Assembly (NCBI GenBank): GCA_027577415.1
Contig: JANBQS010000413.1
Location: 1-18,606, forward strand
Source: Coemansia sp. RSA 922
Taxonomy: Eukaryota > Kickxellomycota > Kickxellomycetes > Kickxellales > Kickxellaceae
Direction of reading: 5' to 3'
DNA length: 18,606 nucleotides
The notes under the pieces are model-generated. The model had not been told where the DNA came from, made no database searches, and saw only the letters and a program-made list of their open reading frames with translations. Shown here piece by piece: positions 17,801-18,606 of this stretch; positions within the stretch are counted from its first letter, which is position 1, and every line of letters begins with the position of its first letter. The translations under genes and the position numbers were made by a program.

Positions 17801-18141
17801 ACAAGTAGCACGCAGTCAGGGTATTTTTGTCGGTAGTCTCGTGCGGTGTTCAATACGGCGCTTGTACTGACGACTGGCTCGACTGGGCTCTCCTCCTCGG
17901 GATCAGCCAAGTGCTGGAGGTGATCGCTACCAGACTGCGTCTGCGTGTCATCTCGAGCCATGGCATCGCGACTGCTGCTGTATGGAGCTGATCCTTGAGG
18001 CAAACGAAGAGGCAGCCGAATGGTGCTCCCTGGCCGCGCAATAGCAGGCGCTGTATGAACGATCCGAGTACTAGCGGCTCGTCGTAGTCTCTGCATAGCC
18101 GAGGGCCTAAGCAGGCAGTTGCGAGCAAGCATTCTGTGCAT
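14836..18141 (-). CDS. MSH1: mitochondrial DNA mismatch repair ATPase MSH1 (MutS family)
   Basis: The protein recognises mismatches in mitochondrial DNA and has 1101 residues. Residues 1-60 are rich in Arg, Ala and Ser with no acids until about 59, a typical mitochondrial presequence. The mismatch-binding domain (about 90-205) has the Phe-x-Glu motif in GDFYELYF (117-124; F119, E121). A charged insert at about 225-330 contains KRRPGRPPK (276-284), an AT-hook-like motif. Core and clamp domains span about 455-865. The ATPase domain has Walker A GPNMGGKST (910-918), Walker B LVILDE (985-990), the STFMVEM segment (964-970) and ATHYHE (1022-1027). It ends after the family segment KSHALYVAQIAGIPKEVL. 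The ATG at 18141 has A at -3. Yeast Msh1 is about 960 residues, so this one is long owing to inserts. It is divergent from the GFA1-like gene. Confidence 0.95.
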   Translation of the reverse strand: MHRMLARNCLLRPSAMQRLRRAASTRIVHTAPAIARPGSTIRLPLRLPQGSAPYSSSRDAMARDDTQTQSGSDHLQHLADPEEESPVEPVVSTSAVLNTARDYRQKYPDCVLLVRVGDFYELYFDQADDIGGHILGLQVVDKKFRAGSVRFTGFPARSLLRYVEILVVRHGLSVALCEQFQEPMRRSFTRKVTRIITPGTLIDDQCLADTRVHNYILSIAQLDRRQIEYQARLTLWRREKALLEERYRESNARILATARREWQQQLEPEQQLEQPKRRPGRPPKSESLIMKPPRPLQFDPSSVLLPEAPTIPPMPVLDSHIQDRSATSEDDTALCLAWLDLATGDFMTCISSADSLSADLARIRPKEILIDKDNGTIRQVLSSVYPTSASTSTQPLITNVLSESFYCRSSPLGPNLLASNPSGARDNTTNGPSAHCPISAPSARLISSPEHILLESTELSSGEQAASYALLNYILDTQLGLLPPLQPPKRYRVEGHMRMSAATIQALELLQPSNGGERGNSEHTLLSEIDRTKTSAGGRLLAKRLTAPSTEIGIIEQRLDLVEFFNFSTRVRDQIYERLDNIGDVERAVNKLSLNCGGPHDLLDIARTLGEVSKIKAILRAHLDTSKDDSWEDRLSDPAVTDNSATLSGWSARRRSTISRRLYPATLDIVRRKELALLSLESLVRDIDTKIRRDAERDVRVFGFLRPDCSDRITNLHRQLLAKDLERKQLQLHWQMQFKCSSLRLDTIPALGHFIEVSKRDSERLADSTEFRMIQSLKSKVRYENNQWTYLLSEIEMLKSTIQAEEMRVFEELRDNVLEASASIRTNSKVLADLDVAISMSLLASARQYVRPRFVSTSESLKDGAEGDMHAIVNGRHPVVESQLLASNRQYVGNDCTFSNIDRRVLLLTGPNMGGKSTFLRQTALISILAQVGSFVPADDAQLRIFDAIYSRIGARDNLALDQSTFMVEMSETADILKHATANSLVILDEIGRGTSTVDGISVAYATLRYLHDRTRCKAIFATHYHELVPHVVPELSAIQPLQTAIYEDGQGGFAFLHKVKPGICDKSHALYVAQIAGIPKEVLATARDFAASRLALSPYK

Positions 18142-18577
18142 TTTTTTTAAAAATGAGTGAGAATGAATTCAAGTTAATTTACAATTGGAGAAAACAAAAC
18201 TTGGTATTAGTACCAGTGAGCGAGGCTCGGATCACGAGCCAAATATTGCTAATGTCCACTGAGCTGTGATCAGCGAGCCGCTCACCTCCATAGTCCAAAA
18301 ATGAGGCTTCTGTTGACGACGGCGATTAAAGCGAGATAACACAGTCCAGGCAAAACGAGTACAAAGGCATGCCAAAGTGAGTCACTCCCTGGGCCTTGGG
18401 AGATGATTGCCAGCCTAGATCTTGGTGACACAGCGAGTGGATTTCCTTATCGTATAAATGCTGTTCCAAGCAGCTCTAGAACCTCACTTGCTTGTCTTCA
18501 CAGGGCTATCTTTCTTTCTTTCTTTTCCTTTTTTTCATATCTCTATTTTCCTCACTTTATAGCACTCGTTTTCAAAC
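18142..18577. promoter_or_regulatory. divergent promoter between MSH1 and GFA1-like gene
   Basis: The 436 bp hold a TATAAA at 18453-18458 that serves the plus-strand gene (ATG 120 bp downstream) and a C/T tract (TTTC repeats, about 18511-18536) in its leader, common in strongly expressed fungal genes. A perfect inverted repeat GGCTCG-GATCA-CGAGCC lies at 18224-18240 and is a candidate dimeric-factor site. No gene is seen. Confidence 0.55.
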
Positions 18578-18606
18578 ATGTGTGGCATCTTTGGCGTCTA
18601 CAACTA
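18578..18606 (+). CDS. class-II glutamine amidotransferase, N terminus only; probably glucosamine-6-phosphate synthase
   Basis: Only ten codons are present before the right edge: MCGIFGVYN followed by a partial codon starting TA. Cys2 after the initiator Met is the N-terminal nucleophile of class-II glutamine amidotransferases. The MCGIF-x-x-x-N start fits glutamine:fructose-6-phosphate aminotransferase (GFA1), first enzyme of chitin precursor synthesis, better than asparagine synthetase or amidophosphoribosyltransferase, but ten residues cannot settle it. The ATG has A at -3, with a TATA box 120 bp upstream. Confidence 0.6.

Overview
The window looks like nuclear DNA of a fungus, most likely an early-diverging (zygomycete-type) lineage. 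The evidence is a set of compact, mostly intronless eukaryotic genes (ARL2-type GTPase, long-chain acyl-CoA synthetase, mitochondrial MutS with a presequence), a eukaryotic type-II tRNA-Leu with internal pol III promoter boxes, GT-AG introns with CTAAY/CTGAC branch sites, and what appears to be a decayed Fanzor (eukaryotic TnpB-like) fragment. The exact taxon cannot be fixed from sequence alone.

Layout. 1-2264 is AT-rich and I find no gene in it. 2265-2346 is tRNA-Leu(AAG). 4988..2976 (-) is a long-chain acyl-CoA synthetase; splice-like signals upstream suggest two further small 5' exons reaching 5573. 5574-6750 has no long gene but holds a small repeat cluster (5918-6012) and two coding-like exons on the minus strand (6655..6398). 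6751-9081 (+) is a 776-residue protein that I identify as Zwilch, a subunit of the kinetochore RZZ complex. It converges on an ARL2-type GTPase (9657..9103, -) with only 21 bp between the stop codons. 10335..9853 (-) is a probable two-exon gene for an 85-residue protein; its intron carries the Fanzor-like relic. It is divergent from an unrecognised 370-residue protein (10417-11529, +), 81 bp away. 11836-12192 and 12744-13103 (+) are two small tandem genes that look like diverged paralogues, each behind a strong TATA box. 13104-14586 is low-complexity, AT-rich spacer. 18141..14836 (-) is mitochondrial MSH1, possibly with one more 3' exon reaching 14587. At the right edge, 18578 (+) begins a class-II glutamine amidotransferase, probably glucosamine-6-phosphate synthase (GFA1).

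The genes do not form a pathway. Zwilch (spindle checkpoint) and ARL2 (tubulin folding) both serve microtubule biology and share an overlapping 3' region. MSH1 and GFA1 share a divergent promoter. The most notable items are the fungal Zwilch, the intronic Fanzor relic, the small paralogue pair, and several introns or exons that a plain open-frame scan would miss.
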